Made by a program: the position numbers and the translations under genes. A stretch of 6,419 nucleotides of DNA, taken from positions 23,494-29,912 of the forward strand of contig DAET01000034.1 in the NCBI GenBank assembly GCA_002497765.1, in the 5' to 3' direction. Numbering within the stretch: the first letter of the stretch is position 1; every line of letters starts with the position of its first letter. The notes beneath the pieces were generated by a model. The model was given only the letters and a program-made list of their open reading frames with translations. It was not told the origin of the DNA and did not search any database. The stretch is from Euryarchaeota archaeon UBA486 (lineage in GTDB: Archaea; Thermoplasmatota; Poseidoniia; Poseidoniales; Poseidoniaceae). This document shows, one piece after another, positions 5,929 through 6,419 of the stretch.

Positions 5929-6419
5929 AATACTGCGACTTGACCCTTCACCCGATGAAGCAGGCGCCGGCTCACCCCATCCGATGCGCTGTGTTCGTTG
6001 CGTGCCTGCTGACGCTGTTGGCCCATCCGTTCGTCCCGGGCGCTTCTGCTGGTTTGACCGAAGATGAAGGTGACTTGTTCTTCTCGTGCTTGGCGGACAA
6101 CGATTGTGTCCTTTCTCCCACGCCTGTTGGTGAGGAACAGGTCTCCGACCAGACCTTTGCCAACATCGTGCAGCCCGAAACCGTCGTCTTCGAATTCATC
6201 ATGAGCCCGGGCCAAGACCACATCGCCCTCCTGCCCGAATTCATGGATGTCCTCGAAATTGATTTCAAACATCAGACCGAAGCGGGGAGCTTGTTTCGCC
6301 CTGCGATGGATGTTCGATTGATCCTCGGTGAGAACGTCAACGAGTGGTCCTTTGAGGCGAGCACGCTTCCGGAGGTCGCTTCCACACCGTACACGCTGGA
6401 GGACGAGCCTCTCGACACG
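5925..6419 (+). CDS. Secreted protein of unknown function (N-terminal 165 residues, continues past window)
   Basis: The frame opens with ATG inside the ATGA overlap with the SprT-like stop and stays open to the last base, so the 3' end is outside the window. The N-terminus looks like a signal peptide: positive residues up to R20, a hydrophobic core at about 21-37 (VFVACLLTLLAH), and a likely signal peptidase I site after the ASA at 40-42. A second start, M11 at 5955, would give a more ordinary signal length; neither has a clear ribosome binding site. The mature part is acidic (TEDEGD just after cleavage) and has a close cysteine pair, C55 and C61 (SCLADNDC), which could form a small disulfide loop after export. 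The remainder, to residue 165, has alternating hydrophobic residues suggesting beta structure (for example VVFEFIMSPG and VRLILGENV), perhaps a beta-sandwich domain. I do not recognise the family. It is probably co-transcribed with the two genes before it. Confidence 0.75.
   Translation, partial: MKYCDLTLHPMKQAPAHPIRCAVFVACLLTLLAHPFVPGASAGLTEDEGDLFFSCLADNDCVLSPTPVGEEQVSDQTFANIVQPETVVFEFIMSPGQDHIALLPEFMDVLEIDFKHQTEAGSLFRPAMDVRLILGENVNEWSFEASTLPEVASTPYTLEDEPLDT

Noticed and set aside
5838..6272. Minus-strand open frame of 144 codons at the right end
   Set aside because: It lies opposite the zinc ribbon of the SprT-like gene and the secreted protein, both better supported by motifs, a signal peptide and the start-stop overlap.

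Overview
The window is a gene-dense piece of a prokaryotic chromosome with moderately high GC. It holds five genes with a visible stop codon, one of them entering from the left, and a sixth that runs off the right edge. There are no RNA genes, mobile elements, CRISPR repeats or long non-coding stretches. The combination of a bacterial-type DNA gyrase subunit A, a GGTGA-type Shine-Dalgarno site, very short spacers and an acidic secreted protein made me think of a marine planktonic euryarchaeon such as Marine Group II (Poseidoniales), which are known to carry gyrase. This is an inference; nothing in the sequence rules out a bacterium.

Layout. (1) Bases 1-2157, plus strand: the C-terminal four fifths of GyrA. 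It begins just after the catalytic-tyrosine region and includes the coiled coil, a variant GyrA box, the DNA-wrapping pinwheel and an acidic tail. (2) After a 108-base spacer, bases 2266-3522, plus strand: a DRE-TIM metallolyase resembling 2-isopropylmalate synthase but lacking the leucine-binding regulatory domain. (3) Bases 3523-4836, minus strand: an AstE/AspA-type zinc deacylase with a strongly basic N-terminus and an acidic C-terminal tail. Its stop codon directly abuts that of gene 2. (4) A 57-base divergent spacer at 4837-4893. (5) Bases 4894 to the end, plus strand: a compact operon made of a hotdog-fold thioesterase, a SprT/Wss1-like zinc metalloprotease with a C-terminal zinc ribbon, and the start of a secreted protein of unknown function.

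Functionally the genes are mixed: DNA topology (gyrA), carboxylic-acid or amino-acid metabolism (IPMS-like enzyme, deacylase, thioesterase), possible DNA-protein crosslink repair (SprT-like) and an exported protein. The three right-hand genes are probably co-transcribed, judging by spacings of 9 and -4 bases. No single pathway unites them and no clearly new multi-gene system is evident. The points most worth a second look are the non-canonical GyrA motifs, the unusual signature of the IPMS-like enzyme, the charged tails of the deacylase, and the uncharacterised secreted protein at the right edge.
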